In this document: positions 57,580-57,743 of the stretch, one piece after another | Layout of the letters: every line of letters begins with the position of its first letter | Position numbering within the stretch: position 1 is the first letter of the stretch | Origin: an uncultured Clostridia bacterium | GTDB lineage: Bacteria > Bacillota > Clostridia > Oscillospirales > CAG-272 | NCBI GenBank assembly: GCA_947628165.1 | Contig: CANQYV010000004.1 | Location: 1 to 57,743, forward strand | Length of the DNA: 57,743 nt | Direction: 5' to 3' | Notes under the pieces: generated by a model | Database searches by the model: none | What the model saw: the letters and a program-made list of their open reading frames with translations, nothing else | What the model was told of the DNA's origin: nothing | Translations under genes and position numbers: made by a program

Positions 57580-57743
57580 GTGTATACAGAACTTAGATCA
57601 TATCAGATAATCATATCTCTGTTGAAAAAGTACGGGATAAGCCGGTGCGTTTTGTCTGCAGGAAGCCGGAATGTGCCGTTCGTCCATTCTGTCGAAACGG
57701 ACAGCTATTTCAACTGCTATTCTGTTGTCGACGAGAGAAGCGC
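57580..57743 (+). CDS. MenD-like thiamine-pyrophosphate-binding enzyme, N-terminus only (truncated by window end)
   Basis: Not in ORF track; GTG at 57580 after GGAGA gives VYTELRSYQIIISLLKKYGISRCVLSAGSRNVPFVHSVETDSYFNCYSVVDERSA, MenD/TPP_enzyme_N-like (PGSR...DER). Confidence 0.75.
   Translation, partial: MYTELRSYQIIISLLKKYGISRCVLSAGSRNVPFVHSVETDSYFNCYSVVDERS

Noticed and set aside
1-57743. CRISPR arrays, tRNA/rRNA genes, IS elements or prophage genes
   Set aside because: No regularly spaced repeats, cloverleaf-like tRNA with CCA context, transposase or phage structural ORFs were recognised.

Overview
This 57.7 kb window appears to come from a spore-forming Clostridia-type Firmicute; spo0A, spoIIE, ytvI-like and spoIIQ/M23-like genes are all present. 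Positions ~1-45.8 kb are GC-rich and mostly housekeeping or ordinary accessory genes: a c-di-GMP phosphorelay (response regulator/HD-GYP/GGDEF, Hpt, hybrid kinase), a UvrA-like ABC protein, a NYN-domain protein, spoIIE, hflKC, tadA, rnz, an xpt-BMP-ABC purine/nucleoside uptake operon, ctsR-mcsA-mcsB-clpC with CtsR boxes, a TetR-CPBP-MFS operon, DUF4097-DUF4956-VTC, spo0A, a ThyX-like protein, an HxlR/flavodoxin divergent pair, and a GH43/DUF2264 glycan locus. From ~46.2 kb to the end the sequence becomes visibly AT-rich and enters a surface-polysaccharide locus. That locus contains two decayed sugar-transferase copies plus one intact copy, a hexapeptide acetyltransferase broken at a G9 tract (likely phase-variable), a CDP-glycerol glycerophosphotransferase-like gene, and a translationally coupled cassette (RpiB-like, IspD/TarI-like cytidylyltransferase, NAD-dependent SDR, DXS-like thiamine-diphosphate synthase, GT2). 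These are followed by an EpsG-like polymerase, a polysaccharide pyruvyl transferase and a MenD-like thiamine-diphosphate enzyme cut by the window edge. My best candidate for an undescribed system is this cassette: MEP-pathway/pentose-phosphate-like enzymes apparently repurposed to make an unusual CDP-activated glycan precursor, with two different ThDP enzymes and a phase switch in the same locus. All functional assignments come from reading protein motifs; no database search was run.
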